From positions 248,001-312,000 of the forward strand of contig JAIUNI010000007.1 in assembly GCA_020161935.1 (NCBI GenBank): a stretch of DNA of 64,000 bases, given 5' to 3'. The notes under the pieces were generated by a model, which was not told the origin of the DNA, ran no database searches, and worked only from the letters and a program-made list of their open reading frames with translations. Numbering within the stretch: position 1 is the first letter of the stretch; every line of letters starts with the position of its first letter. Below are positions 25,929-34,767 of the stretch, piece by piece. This DNA comes from Chloroflexota bacterium. GTDB lineage: Bacteria; Chloroflexota; Anaerolineae; Aggregatilineales; Phototrophicaceae. The translations under genes and the position numbers were made by a program.

Positions 25929-26035
25929 CCTTGTAATCCTCTGTGTTTCTCTGTGTCCTTTGTGCCTCTGTGGTAAAACGCATTCGCCTTTGGCTTTGAC
26001 TGGAGACTGATAGCTGACGACTGGCGACTGTGTAA
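25929..26035. repeat. Low-complexity dispersed intergenic repeats
   Basis: Two kinds of word-like repeats occur here. The first is a T/G-rich run built of CTCTGTGTTTCTCTGTGTCC and GTGCCTCTGTGGT (25940-25978). The second is built of GACTGATAGCTGACGACTGG (26001-26030). Close relatives recur at 27555-27592, 28140-28165, 30975-31025 and 31637-31676. Confidence 0.5.
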
Positions 26036-26130
26036 GAATTCACCTCAAGAAACCATCAAAAGTGGTATCTTGTGCCCTTAATCCACAAATTCTATCATGT
26101 GCTAAGAACCCAATTATTGGAGACTCTTTG

Positions 26131-27489
26131 ATGAGCAGCGTCATCTCGACTTTGCGTGGCAGTTTCTCGCCGCTTCGCCTACTTAACTTTCGTATTTATC
26201 TCAGCGGACAGGTCGTTTCGCTCATCGGCACATGGCTGCAAGTCACCGCGCAAGCGTGGCTCGTCTGGACGCTCACTGGCTCGGAAGAAGCCAGCGGGTT
26301 CGTCGCCATGCTCAGTGCCTTGCCCTTCCTGCTGTTTGGCCCGTGGGCGGGTGTCATCGCCGAACGGGTTGACCGCCGCAAGCTGCTCATTGCTACACAG
26401 GTCATTGCGATGTTCTTAGCCTTCGCTCTCGCCATCCTTGTCCAAACCCGCACCACGCAGCTCTGGCACGTCTTCCCGCCGTGGTCACAGCCCTACAACG
26501 AAACCTCGTGGGGCATCAATATCTCCATCGTCCAAATCTGGCATGTTTATGTACTCAGTTTCCTGCTTGGCATCGTCAATGCCCTCGATGTACCCACCCA
26601 GCAAACCTTCCTCGGTGATCTTTCCGGCACAAGCGAACTCCGCAAAGCCGTCAACTTGAACGCCATGATCTTGCAGGTCAGCCGCATGATCGGTCCTGCC
26701 ATCGCGGGTTTGGTTATCGCCCGTATCGGCATCGCACCCGCCTTCTGGGTCAACGGCCTGAGCTTCATCGCCGTCGTCGCCAGCCTGATTGCCCTCACTT
26801 CGACTCAGAAGCGCGGCGCACATAAACCGGTGCAGCCCTTCCGCGACCTAGCCGAAGCGCTGCGCTATCTCAAAACACAGCCGCGTATCCAAGACCTCTT
26901 TATATTCTCAACGCTAACTACCCTGCTCGTGCTGTCGGTCATCCTCAGCCAGTTGCCCGCTGTGTCGGATAAACTGCTGCATGGTGATGCGGAAACCCTC
27001 GGCGTTCTGCAAGCCGCATCCGGCGCGGGTGCGCTCATCGCCGTACTGTTCATCATGCCTATCTTCCAGAATTTACGCCGCAGTGGGATTGCCCTCAGTG
27101 TCACTGCCATTTGGATGGGCGTTTGGCTGCTGGTCTTTTCGGCCTCGCGCTCGCTCCCGCTGTCGATGGCAGCCATATTCTTTTGCAGCATGGGCGCACC
27201 CACCACCATCGCCACCGCCCTCGGCATGGTACAGTTCATGACACCCGCCGAAATGCGTGCCCGTGTCCTCAGCCTGTTCACAATGATTAGCTTCGGCCTG
27301 CAAACCTTTGCCGTACTCATCGTTGGTCTTATGGCGGAACGTCTTGGCATCTCAACCGCCATTCAAACTAACGGCATCATCCTCATCCTCGGTGCGGCCC
27401 TCATGCTCATCTTCCGCACCGAAATGCGCCGCTGGGAAATGACCACTACGCCCACCGCCTCACCCGCCGTCGCCGCTGAAATCATCTAG
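26131..27489 (+). CDS. MFS transporter, EntS/MFS_3-like exporter
   Basis: The 452-residue protein has about 11-12 membrane helices. The cytoplasmic loop between helices 2 and 3 reads GVIAERVDRRKLLIATQ, the MFS loop signature, and N-terminal phrases such as FRIYLSGQVVSLIGTWLQ are typical of the enterobactin-exporter-like MFS branch. The substrate is unknown, and a drug or siderophore exporter is likely from the family. The open frame begins at 26062, but GGAG 8 nt before the ATG at 26131 and the conserved N-terminus support the later start. No regulator lies beside it. Confidence 0.85.
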   Translation: MSSVISTLRGSFSPLRLLNFRIYLSGQVVSLIGTWLQVTAQAWLVWTLTGSEEASGFVAMLSALPFLLFGPWAGVIAERVDRRKLLIATQVIAMFLAFALAILVQTRTTQLWHVFPPWSQPYNETSWGINISIVQIWHVYVLSFLLGIVNALDVPTQQTFLGDLSGTSELRKAVNLNAMILQVSRMIGPAIAGLVIARIGIAPAFWVNGLSFIAVVASLIALTSTQKRGAHKPVQPFRDLAEALRYLKTQPRIQDLFIFSTLTTLLVLSVILSQLPAVSDKLLHGDAETLGVLQAASGAGALIAVLFIMPIFQNLRRSGIALSVTAIWMGVWLLVFSASRSLPLSMAAIFFCSMGAPTTIATALGMVQFMTPAEMRARVLSLFTMISFGLQTFAVLIVGLMAERLGISTAIQTNGIILILGAALMLIFRTEMRRWEMTTTPTASPAVAAEII

Positions 27490-27594
27490 GTTTGAACCGG
27501 GCAAACATTTTACATGCCCTGATCAATTGTCGATTAGGGCTGTATTACCTTCATCTTAAACTGATAACTGGAAACTATTAACTGATAACTGCCC

Positions 27595-28131
27595 ATGAAT
27601 CACACCGATCACGTCAACCTCATCCACGCCGCCGTTCCCACTTCCGGCGGCATCTGGGCGGATTTCGGCGCGGGCAGTGGCGCGTTTACCCTCGCCCTTG
27701 CCGGTTGTCTCGGCACGTCCTGTACCATCTACGCGGTCGATCAGGATTCGTCCGCCCTGCGCCAGAACAAGCAGGCGCTAACCTCACACTTCCCGCACAT
27801 CTCCGCCCACTATCGCACGGCTGACTTTACCCGCCCGCTGGACATCCCGCCGCTTGATGGCCTCATTATGGCGAACGCGCTGCACTTCCACCGTGACAAG
27901 CAGCCCATCCTTCGCCAGCTCATCAGCTACCTGAAACCCGGCGGTCGCTTCGTCGTGGTCGAATATAACGTCGATAAGGGGAATACGTGGGTTCCCTACC
28001 CCTTTACCTTCGCCTCTTGGGAAACCATCGCAGCCGCCGCTGGCCTGACGCAAACCCGCCAGCTTGCCGCCCGCCCCACGCGCTTCCTCAATGAATTCTA
28101 CTGCGCCCTGAGTCTAAAACCCGCTGACTAA
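27595..28131 (+). CDS. SAM-dependent class I methyltransferase
   Basis: The 178 residues form one Rossmann-type methyltransferase domain. Motif I is WADFGAGSGAFTLALA (residues 19-34), the acidic residue binding the ribose is in YAVDQD, motif IV is LDGLIMANALHF and the following strand is KPGGRFVVVEYN. The methyl acceptor cannot be predicted. No N-terminal or C-terminal extension is present. It follows the MFS gene by about 105 nt that contain AACTGATAACTG-type repeats. Confidence 0.8.
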   Translation: MNHTDHVNLIHAAVPTSGGIWADFGAGSGAFTLALAGCLGTSCTIYAVDQDSSALRQNKQALTSHFPHISAHYRTADFTRPLDIPPLDGLIMANALHFHRDKQPILRQLISYLKPGGRFVVVEYNVDKGNTWVPYPFTFASWETIAAAAGLTQTRQLAARPTRFLNEFYCALSLKPAD

Positions 28132-28664
28132 ACTCTGCTTATTCTCTCTATAAATCTTGGCGTTCTTGGCGATTGGAATTTAGCATTTTGCTCTATTTTC
28201 TCCTTGACTTTTTCGCCCATCTGTTCTATAATGGGGTTTCATTCAACAGCACAGCAAGAGTCAGAGTCGGCAGCAGCAAATCAACCAATTTTTATGATTT
28301 ATCGTAAGCAGTTTAACAACCCATCGACGACATAAACGGCAAAACTCTCCCTCGCGTCCGCCATGCAAAAGCAAAATTTGCACGGCGGTGGATACACGGG
28401 AGCAATCCGCCGATTTGTGTCATTTCAGCGCCAGCCTCCCTCACATCCGCCGACATAAAATGTCAATTCAGCGGACACACGGGAGCATCCCGCCCGCCAT
28501 TTCGGCGGATAATTTGCACAATCTGCAACACTTATAACATTCAACTATCGTTAGCAAATCCGAGATTTTTCAACCAGCAGGTAATCGCATCATCTTGTAT
28601 TGAGCGAGAAGCAGTCAACCAATGACCTGCATTAAACTTGTAACTTTCAACTTGCTACTTGTAA
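28132..28664. repeat. Non-coding region with degenerate repeats
   Basis: No supported gene lies in these 533 nt. Near 28140-28165 is a CTTGGCGTTCTTGGCG word repeat. At 28340-28510 there is a group of imperfect copies built from ATCCGCCG, ACACGGGAGCA and the palindromic GACATAAAATGTC. TCCCTCACATCCGCC at 28436-28450 recurs as its exact reverse complement at about 43075-43089. Near 28629-28668 are AACTTGTAAC-type repeats. An AT-rich stretch at 28195-28240 could hold a promoter, but nothing follows it. Confidence 0.6.
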
Positions 28665-29432
28665 CTACTTCACGCCCATCCGAACCGCACCATCCAGCCG
28701 GATCACTTCACCGTTCAAATACGGGTTCTCGATAATACTCTGCGCCAACTGCGCGTATTCCTCTGCCCGTCCCAACCGGCTTGGGAACGGAATCTGGCTG
28801 GCTAACGAAGCCTGTAGTTCCGGTGTCATCGCCCCAACCATCGGCGTTTCAAAGATACCGGGGGCAATCGTCATCACCCGTATCCCCGCGTAGGCGAGAT
28901 CCCGTGCGATAGGCAGCGTCATACTCGCGATGCCACCTTTGGAGGCCGCGTATGCCGCCTGCCCGATCTGCCCCTCGAACGCCGCCACCGAGGCCGTATT
29001 AATCACCACGCCCCGTTCGCCGCTTTCATTCGGGGTATTCTCGCTCATCCGCACCGCTGCCAACCGCAGCACATTAAACGTACCGATCAGGTTAATCCGA
29101 ATAACCGACTCAAACAGGTCAAGCGGATGTACACCCTTCCGCCCCACCGTCCGCGCCGCCCATGCTACACCCGCGCAGTTCACCACCACGCCCAACCCGC
29201 CGAACGCGCTGTATGCCATATTAACTGCGGCCTGCACCTCAGCCTCGCTGCTCACGTCCGCCTGTACGAAACGTGTACGCTCACCGAGTTCCTCAGCTAA
29301 CGCTTGCCCACGCGCGTCGTCACGGTCGAGGATAATGACCTTCATGCCCTGCCCGACGAAACGCCGGACACACGCCGCCCCTAACCCCGAAGCCCCACCT
29401 GTCACTAAGGACACTTGCCCTTGAATATTCAT
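28665..29432 (-). CDS. SDR oxidoreductase, 3-hydroxyacyl-CoA dehydrogenase type-2-like
   Basis: This classical short-chain dehydrogenase has 255 residues. The cofactor motif is TGGASGLG (residues 11-18), Asp36 in ILDRDD points to NAD, NCAGVAW is the NNAG-type motif, the catalytic Ser is in INTASVAAFEG, and Tyr and Lys are in YAASKGG. The pattern FEGQIGQAAYAASKGGI and the C-terminus YLNGEVIRLDGAVRM resemble the human HSD17B10/HADH2 group, which acts in branched fatty-acid and amino-acid breakdown. The fused branched-chain E1 further right would fit that pathway, but the two are not linked. Confidence 0.85.
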   Translation of the reverse strand: MNIQGQVSLVTGGASGLGAACVRRFVGQGMKVIILDRDDARGQALAEELGERTRFVQADVSSEAEVQAAVNMAYSAFGGLGVVVNCAGVAWAARTVGRKGVHPLDLFESVIRINLIGTFNVLRLAAVRMSENTPNESGERGVVINTASVAAFEGQIGQAAYAASKGGIASMTLPIARDLAYAGIRVMTIAPGIFETPMVGAMTPELQASLASQIPFPSRLGRAEEYAQLAQSIIENPYLNGEVIRLDGAVRMGVK

Positions 29433-29485
29433 CTACCCCCCAATAATTCTTTTCGTCTTTCCTCAGTACTCGGCACTCAGTACTT

Positions 29486-30130
29486 TTACACTTTACCCAG
29501 CTCATCCACGCTGAAATCCAGCGCGATCAAGTACGAGTCGTCAATACCTAACAGGCGCATATTCCGTGAACGCCCATGTTCGTCCTCGTCGTCATACAGC
29601 GGTTTCTCGTCGATGCCCGCTTGCATCCCGTGGTGTGTCAGCACCCGCACCATGCGTTCCGCCCCCGGTTTGGGCATCGTTCCCAACACACCCTGTCCGC
29701 TGGTCAATAGATTAACCAGTGGTTGAGCGCGATTAATGTCTTTCACCAGTTCGCGCCACGGCCCAAACGTGCTGAGATAGGCTTGGTTAATATCCAGCAC
29801 CAACTCGTTTACATCATCCGGCTGCCCCGAAAACTGGATGGTCGCCCTCGGCACGTTGTAATGAAGCAGTACAGGATGCTCATCCGCGATGAACAAGTTC
29901 CCGAACACACCCAAACTCACGCGATGCTCGACCACACCCAGCGCCCGTATCACATATTGGCTTTTAGGGCGTAACCCCTGTACCTGCTCGTCAAATACCG
30001 CCGTCTGCACCATCAATTGCAGTTCCTGTGGTACGCCCCCCATTTGAAGGGCTAGAAAGATGCCGTACTGCTGCTCACCAGCGAGTTCAGCCAATAACTG
30101 CTCGCGCTTATCATCAAAAATAATGCTCAT
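29486..30130 (-). CDS. Hypothetical protein, about 214 aa
   Basis: I do not recognise the family. The soluble, mixed alpha/beta protein has no signal peptide or membrane segment. Strand-rich segments (YVIRALGVVEHRVSLGVF, PVLLHYNVPRATIQFSG) precede a helical middle and an acidic loop (YDDEDEHGRSRN). AAGGA is 6 nt before the second ATG (30130), which is preferred over 30136. It lies between an SDR gene and a phosphoesterase gene on the same strand with gaps of 53 and 31 nt, so it is probably part of a three-gene operon. Confidence 0.65.
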   Translation of the reverse strand: MSIIFDDKREQLLAELAGEQQYGIFLALQMGGVPQELQLMVQTAVFDEQVQGLRPKSQYVIRALGVVEHRVSLGVFGNLFIADEHPVLLHYNVPRATIQFSGQPDDVNELVLDINQAYLSTFGPWRELVKDINRAQPLVNLLTSGQGVLGTMPKPGAERMVRVLTHHGMQAGIDEKPLYDDEDEHGRSRNMRLLGIDDSYLIALDFSVDELGKV

Positions 30131-30161
30131 GCCCATTCCTTACATAAAGTTCGACACCAAG

Positions 30162-30929
30162 CTACCCGCGCAAACGCCCCGCTGTCCAATCCACCGCCGG
30201 ATAACCGACGCTGCCCAGTTCCGCGATAATGGTTTCTAGGTCAAACGGAACCCGCCGCAGGTCGACCTGCACTTGACCATTCTCGAACGTAAACAAGCCC
30301 CAACCCGCCTGACCTTTTACATCCATTGGCGCACCCACGCTGCCCACGTTGATCGCCCGCCAGCGTCCCAAATCTCGATCCATCTGAATATGCGTATGTC
30401 CACCCACACCCATCCAGCCCTCGCGGTCGAGGAAGAAATCGGCTGCTTCATTCTCAGGTGTATCCGGGAAAAGCGTGGTTTCGTCGTTCCCGGGTATCGC
30501 GTGGTAGCCAATCACATAGCCGTATCCATCAACCTTTTTAGACAGTTCTTGCCCGTTGATCTTCTTGAGGAACCCATAATCCTCGAAACTCAGTTGGTCA
30601 ACCGCCCACAAAAGCGCATCGTTAATCGAATGCCATTCGGACTTAAATTTGACTAATCCCGCTTCGTCCGCCGGAAACGGAAACTTCGGTCGTTCGCCCG
30701 TCAGCAGGTAACGGTCAGTGTTCCCACCAATCACCTTGAACGTCTTGCCCTCATTCGCCTCACTCAGCGCCTTGACCTGCCGTAAACACTCCACCGGGCG
30801 CGGCCCGAATGCCGATATATCGCCCAAGCACCACGTCAGATCAATCCCGCCTACTTTTTCCATATCCGCTAAAACAGCTTCCAGCGCTGTCAAATTGCCA
30901 TGTATGTCTGAAAGTATTGCCAGCCGCAT
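30162..30929 (-). CDS. Metallophosphoesterase, YfcE/MJ0936-like
   Basis: The calcineurin-like fold is shown by the metal motifs in order: SDIHGN with Asp8 and His10, CLGDISAFGP with the GD pair, GGNTDRY in place of the usual GNHD/GNCD, IGYHAIPG, and GGHTHIQM near the end. The family contains phosphodiesterases and nucleotidases with broad substrates in vitro. It is cytoplasmic, with no leader. The protein is 255 residues and complete. It heads a likely operon with the 214-residue hypothetical protein and the SDR enzyme. Confidence 0.88.
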   Translation of the reverse strand: MRLAILSDIHGNLTALEAVLADMEKVGGIDLTWCLGDISAFGPRPVECLRQVKALSEANEGKTFKVIGGNTDRYLLTGERPKFPFPADEAGLVKFKSEWHSINDALLWAVDQLSFEDYGFLKKINGQELSKKVDGYGYVIGYHAIPGNDETTLFPDTPENEAADFFLDREGWMGVGGHTHIQMDRDLGRWRAINVGSVGAPMDVKGQAGWGLFTFENGQVQVDLRRVPFDLETIIAELGSVGYPAVDWTAGRLRG

Positions 30930-31152
30930 CGTCTACTCCTCTAAAAGCTGCTATCCATGATTAACTGATTGTCCGTCTTTGGCTCACTTTTAGCTGATAA
31001 CTAAAAACTGTCAACTGATAACTGAGATAGTAACACGCTGATCGGTTTCCTTCACCCCGAAATGTGAGTATTGGGTGATTGGTAGTAGATAACCCAAAAC
31101 GGCTATGGTATCGTATCCGTATCAGCCTTAATTCACCAGAAAAGAGGATTTC

Positions 31153-31584
31153 ATGGCAATCCGTAAAGCACAAGCAGTTTGGAACGGTACGCTTAAAGAA
31201 GGTTCAGGCACATTCAAGGGTGGCAGCGGTGCGCTCTCCGGCGGCTACACTTTTAAGACCCGTTTCGAGGACGACCAGAGCCAGACCAACCCCGAAGAAC
31301 TGATCGGCGCGGCTCACGCAGCTTGCTACGCCATGTTCCTCTCGGCGCAGTTGACCACCGCTAACTTCCCGCCCGAATCCGTGACGGCCAACGCTGAAGT
31401 CGACTTCGGTCGCGATGACAAGGGGCCGGTTATCAACGGCATTACCCTGAACGTCGACGCGAAGGTTCCGGGTGTCTCACAAGAAAAGTTCGACGAACTC
31501 GCGCAGAAGTCTAAAGAAGGCTGCCCGATCTCGCGCGCCCTCGCCAGCGTTCCGATCACCCTGAACGCCAAGTTGACCAACTAA
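31153..31584 (+). CDS. osmC: OsmC-type peroxiredoxin
   Basis: The protein removes organic hydroperoxides using two reactive cysteines. Cys58 in AAHAACYAMF and Cys124 in EGCPISRAL sit at the family positions, and the 143-residue length is normal. The opening IRKAQAVWNGTLKEGSGTF is close to OsmC proteins, more than to Ohr. AGAGGA lies 7 nt before the ATG. It is monocistronic with a hairpin terminator. Reducing partners are not nearby. Confidence 0.9.
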   Translation: MAIRKAQAVWNGTLKEGSGTFKGGSGALSGGYTFKTRFEDDQSQTNPEELIGAAHAACYAMFLSAQLTTANFPPESVTANAEVDFGRDDKGPVINGITLNVDAKVPGVSQEKFDELAQKSKEGCPISRALASVPITLNAKLTN

Positions 31585-31600
31585 TCGTCTCGTCTTTCAA

Positions 31601-31630
31601 AGGGGTTTGCCAATGGTGAACCCCTACTTT
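31601..31630 (+). terminator. Terminator of osmC
   Basis: AGGGGTTTGCC pairs imperfectly with GGTGAACCCCT and is followed by ACTTTT. Confidence 0.75.
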
Positions 31631-31636
31631 TCCTCT

Positions 31637-31676
31637 TTGATTTAATCTTGGCGTTCTCTGCGTCTTGGCGGTTAAG
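31637..31676. repeat. Dispersed word-like repeat
   Basis: AATCTTGGCGTTCTCTGCGT followed by CTTGGCGGTTAA is a member of the T/G-rich intergenic repeat also seen near 28140 and 25940. It overlaps the end of the adjoining kinase gene by a few bases. Confidence 0.5.
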
Positions 31677-32523
31677 TATTGTATTTTCTGAGAATCTGCT
31701 CAACCGTCCTCACATACCCGCCCCCAAACAACCGCACATGCACCAGTAACGGATACAGGTTGTAAAGATCGCGCCGTTCCTCAAAGAACCCTGACACTAT
31801 CGGCCTAAGCTGGTGATAACGATGGAAAAACGGCTGGCCAAACGTGCCGAACAGGGTGCTAAACGCGAGTTCAATTTCAGGGTGGGCATAATAGATCGCG
31901 GGGTCTATGAAGCCAGTAATCTGCCCATAGGTCGCCAGAATATTCGTCGTCCACATATCCCCGTGGATGAGTGATGGATATTCCGGTTCGAGCAGCCAGC
32001 GTTCAAGCTGTCCCGCTAACTTCTCCACCCGCGCCAGCACCGCCGCTGGCAGCCTGCCGACCCGCGCTGCCTCATGCGCCGCGTACAGTAACCGCTGCTC
32101 ACGGAAAAACGGTATCCACTGGTCGTGTTGTTTGTTCGGCTGGTGCACCCCACCGATTACTGTATCGCGTTCCAACCCGAACGCCTGCCCGCGAACAGTA
32201 TGTAACGCCGCGAGCAGTTCCGCTGCGTGTTCTTGTGCGCCAGCATCCAGTTCACTCTCGCCTTCAATGTATTCCATTAGCAGGAGTGTATCGACGCTGT
32301 GGTAGACCTCCGGCACAGGCAGTTGGCTGTGCTCACGCAGGTAACGCAACATGTAACCCTCAACCGCTAATGTCGCCCCGCTGCCGTCCGCGACCTTCGC
32401 CACCACCTCTCGTCCATCCTCAAGCTCAACCTTATACACCTCACCGATGCAGCCGCCGGAAAGTGATGAAGTTTGCATAACTTTTGTGCCAAGGATTTCT
32501 TCTATCTGATAAGATAACAACAT
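31672..32523 (-). CDS. Fructosamine-3-kinase family protein
   Basis: The protein phosphorylates sugar adducts on protein amines to promote deglycation, according to the family. The 283-residue kinase has the nucleotide region GGCIGEVYKVELEDGREVVAKV, the catalytic loop SLIHGDMWTTNIL with Asp as base, and GFIDPAIYYAHPEIEL as the metal-binding DxD equivalent typical of this family. It is complete. The actual substrate may differ (aminoglycoside-kinase fold relatives exist). It is divergent from the AT-rich 719-residue gene. Confidence 0.85.
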   Translation of the reverse strand: MLLSYQIEEILGTKVMQTSSLSGGCIGEVYKVELEDGREVVAKVADGSGATLAVEGYMLRYLREHSQLPVPEVYHSVDTLLLMEYIEGESELDAGAQEHAAELLAALHTVRGQAFGLERDTVIGGVHQPNKQHDQWIPFFREQRLLYAAHEAARVGRLPAAVLARVEKLAGQLERWLLEPEYPSLIHGDMWTTNILATYGQITGFIDPAIYYAHPEIELAFSTLFGTFGQPFFHRYHQLRPIVSGFFEERRDLYNLYPLLVHVRLFGGGYVRTVEQILRKYNT

Positions 32524-32549
32524 AGTGATAAAACCTTATAATATTTGAG

Positions 32550-34709
32550 ATGACAATGAACAGCAACTCACTCAGCAATTATTTGAACCAGTTAGAAACC
32601 GATTGGCAATCCGCTTACAAAAAAGCCAAAGAACAAATAGATGCCAACAAAACACCAACTGCGCTGGTGGATTGTGTACATAACGCGCTGCTGAGATCAA
32701 GTCTAAATACCTTCGCAGAAAACCTCACGCCTAAAATTGTTGCTCGGTTATTCGAAACCAACCTCTGGACAATTGAAGATATTTTGGCGCTAATTTCAGT
32801 CATACCCGATCACTATCGCAAAGCTCAAAACTACATTGCACTTCTTGAAACAGGAAAACTAGACCGTGATCTGACCATAAAAGTACGCAATGCGACCTTA
32901 GAAACAGCTAACGCAATTGATTTCCCTGCCTATCAATCGTGGGCGATGAAGAAACTTTCAGAATTTAGCGATGCAGAAGCGCAATATACTGCCCTTGAAA
33001 ATGCCGTAGATGCTGCAATAGCCTATGCTGATCATCCAGTCAACTTATTCGGTGGGCATAACGGATACGAACTTTGTCGATTAATAGAAACTCTACCGGA
33101 AAACCTACTCGAAACAACCGAGAGGAAATTACTAAAACTTAAGAATTCTGAAGCACGTGCTTGGACTCTTACTTATCTAGCCCAACGGTTAGATGGTGAT
33201 CATAAATATCGAATACTCGCACAAGCACTCCAAGCAACATTTGCAATCAAAGGCAGTGATGTACAAATAGCTAATGCTTTAGCGCAACTTGCTACTCATT
33301 TATCAGGTGAATTGGTTCCACAAGCGCTTGATTTAGCCTTATCTCTTAAAGAAGGAAACTGGCGACCACGTGCTGTCGTGGGCTTAATGGATAAAATCGA
33401 CGAATCTCAGATAAAACGTGTACTTGAAAGTGTATTAACAATTGAAGATGAATGGTGGCGTGCAGATGGTCTTATATCTGTTATTGAGCATTCAAATGAC
33501 GAAACTCAATTACAAGCGCTTCACAATTTGCTGCCAATTGAACACGGAGAAACTTATGGAAAAATCATTGAATGGATAACCAGTCCTTGGACATTACAAG
33601 AAAATATTAACAATGCTATTCTTGCCGCCGAAAACATTCCAAATGAGTTGCACCGCACTCAAATTCTTGAACAGCTTAATCAAGTGGCACGTAACAACTT
33701 AGAACGAGAGAAAATAAAAGAAATTAACGACATAGAAGAACAATTAGAAAAATTCCTAGAAAGAATCGAGGAACGGCTTGAAAATCCACCACTTGAAGAT
33801 GTTATAAACGCTCGGCTGATAATCCACAAAGTAGAAGATAAAGTAACTCAGGATAAACTTTGGGCAAAATATAATGAGCTAATGGAACGTGGCAATCATA
33901 TAATGTCCCCTCAATCTATCACTGTTGAGCAACTTGAAAACATATTCAAAATTGATTGGGAAGAAGAACGTGCCGAAGAATTATCTTATATTGTTGACCG
34001 GATCCCTGAGGATTTAATTCCATTAGTAGTTAATCGCTCAAAAAAATTCCTAGAGTGGCTTCATCGTGACCGAGTGCTGAACCGTTTAGCTCCACGACTA
34101 AGTGAAGAAGTTTTAGCGTCAGCAATTCAAGAAGTAGCTGATTATGACGACACAACCTCATTGATTAATGCACTCAAATATTTCGCCCGACACCTTGACA
34201 AATCCCAAAAGGAAAAAGTACTGAATTATGCCCTAGATACAATTTTAGCAATTGGCGAATCAGATTGGCATATGACAGATCCGTTACTGAAATTACGCTC
34301 AGAATTAGACGGAGAACTCGAAGAAAAAGCGACCGCCAATTTACCCGATGAACTGAAAAATACCACATATAAAGAGGTTACAAATCAACGGCTAGATGAA
34401 ACGATGAAGCGATTTGAAGAAGATCCCGAATCCAAAAAACGCCTCGAAGAACAAATAGAGGCTACGAGAGAATACTATCAAGCAAAAATAGCTCAAGAAT
34501 CTGCTCTTGCTATTTCAGAACCACAAAATTCAGTGATCGAACTACTTGATGACTTATCAAATGCTCGCATGAAGAAACGAGAGTCTGTTTTATGGTTATG
34601 CATCACTATTAGCGAGCTTGTTGATGACAAAACGCTTCCCGAATCCATCATTCCCGTAATCGCTGACGACATTATCGACATCCACCAAAACTGGCGTTGG
34701 CCGCAATAA
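32550..34709 (+). CDS. Large helical-repeat protein of unknown function
   Basis: The 719 residues are almost wholly alpha-helical and built of loose 30-40-residue repeats, for example ARAWTLTYLAQRLDGDHKYR, RPRAVVGLMDKIDESQIKR and RADGLISVIEHSNDETQ. This style resembles the C-terminal repeat regions of STAND-type NTPases, but no P-loop, protease or nuclease domain is present. A charged coiled-coil stretch lies near 390-430 (EEQLEKFLERIEERLE). No signal peptide or membrane helix is seen. Base composition is strongly AT-rich relative to both neighbours, which suggests acquisition by transfer. The ATG at 32550 has only a weak upstream GAG. Confidence 0.7.
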   Translation: MTMNSNSLSNYLNQLETDWQSAYKKAKEQIDANKTPTALVDCVHNALLRSSLNTFAENLTPKIVARLFETNLWTIEDILALISVIPDHYRKAQNYIALLETGKLDRDLTIKVRNATLETANAIDFPAYQSWAMKKLSEFSDAEAQYTALENAVDAAIAYADHPVNLFGGHNGYELCRLIETLPENLLETTERKLLKLKNSEARAWTLTYLAQRLDGDHKYRILAQALQATFAIKGSDVQIANALAQLATHLSGELVPQALDLALSLKEGNWRPRAVVGLMDKIDESQIKRVLESVLTIEDEWWRADGLISVIEHSNDETQLQALHNLLPIEHGETYGKIIEWITSPWTLQENINNAILAAENIPNELHRTQILEQLNQVARNNLEREKIKEINDIEEQLEKFLERIEERLENPPLEDVINARLIIHKVEDKVTQDKLWAKYNELMERGNHIMSPQSITVEQLENIFKIDWEEERAEELSYIVDRIPEDLIPLVVNRSKKFLEWLHRDRVLNRLAPRLSEEVLASAIQEVADYDDTTSLINALKYFARHLDKSQKEKVLNYALDTILAIGESDWHMTDPLLKLRSELDGELEEKATANLPDELKNTTYKEVTNQRLDETMKRFEEDPESKKRLEEQIEATREYYQAKIAQESALAISEPQNSVIELLDDLSNARMKKRESVLWLCITISELVDDKTLPESIIPVIADDIIDIHQNWRWPQ

Positions 34710-34714
34710 AGCAA

Positions 34715-34740
34715 GAGAGGCGCTTCTAGAAGCGCCTCTC
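34715..34740. terminator. Perfect 26-bp palindrome between convergent genes
   Basis: GAGAGGCGCTTCT is followed directly by its exact reverse complement AGAAGCGCCTCTC. It sits 6 nt after the 719-residue gene and 28 nt before the end of thrS. No T run follows, so a terminator role is likely but not certain. Confidence 0.55.
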
Positions 34741-34767
34741 GTTAGAACTGGCTATGGTTGATAGGCT

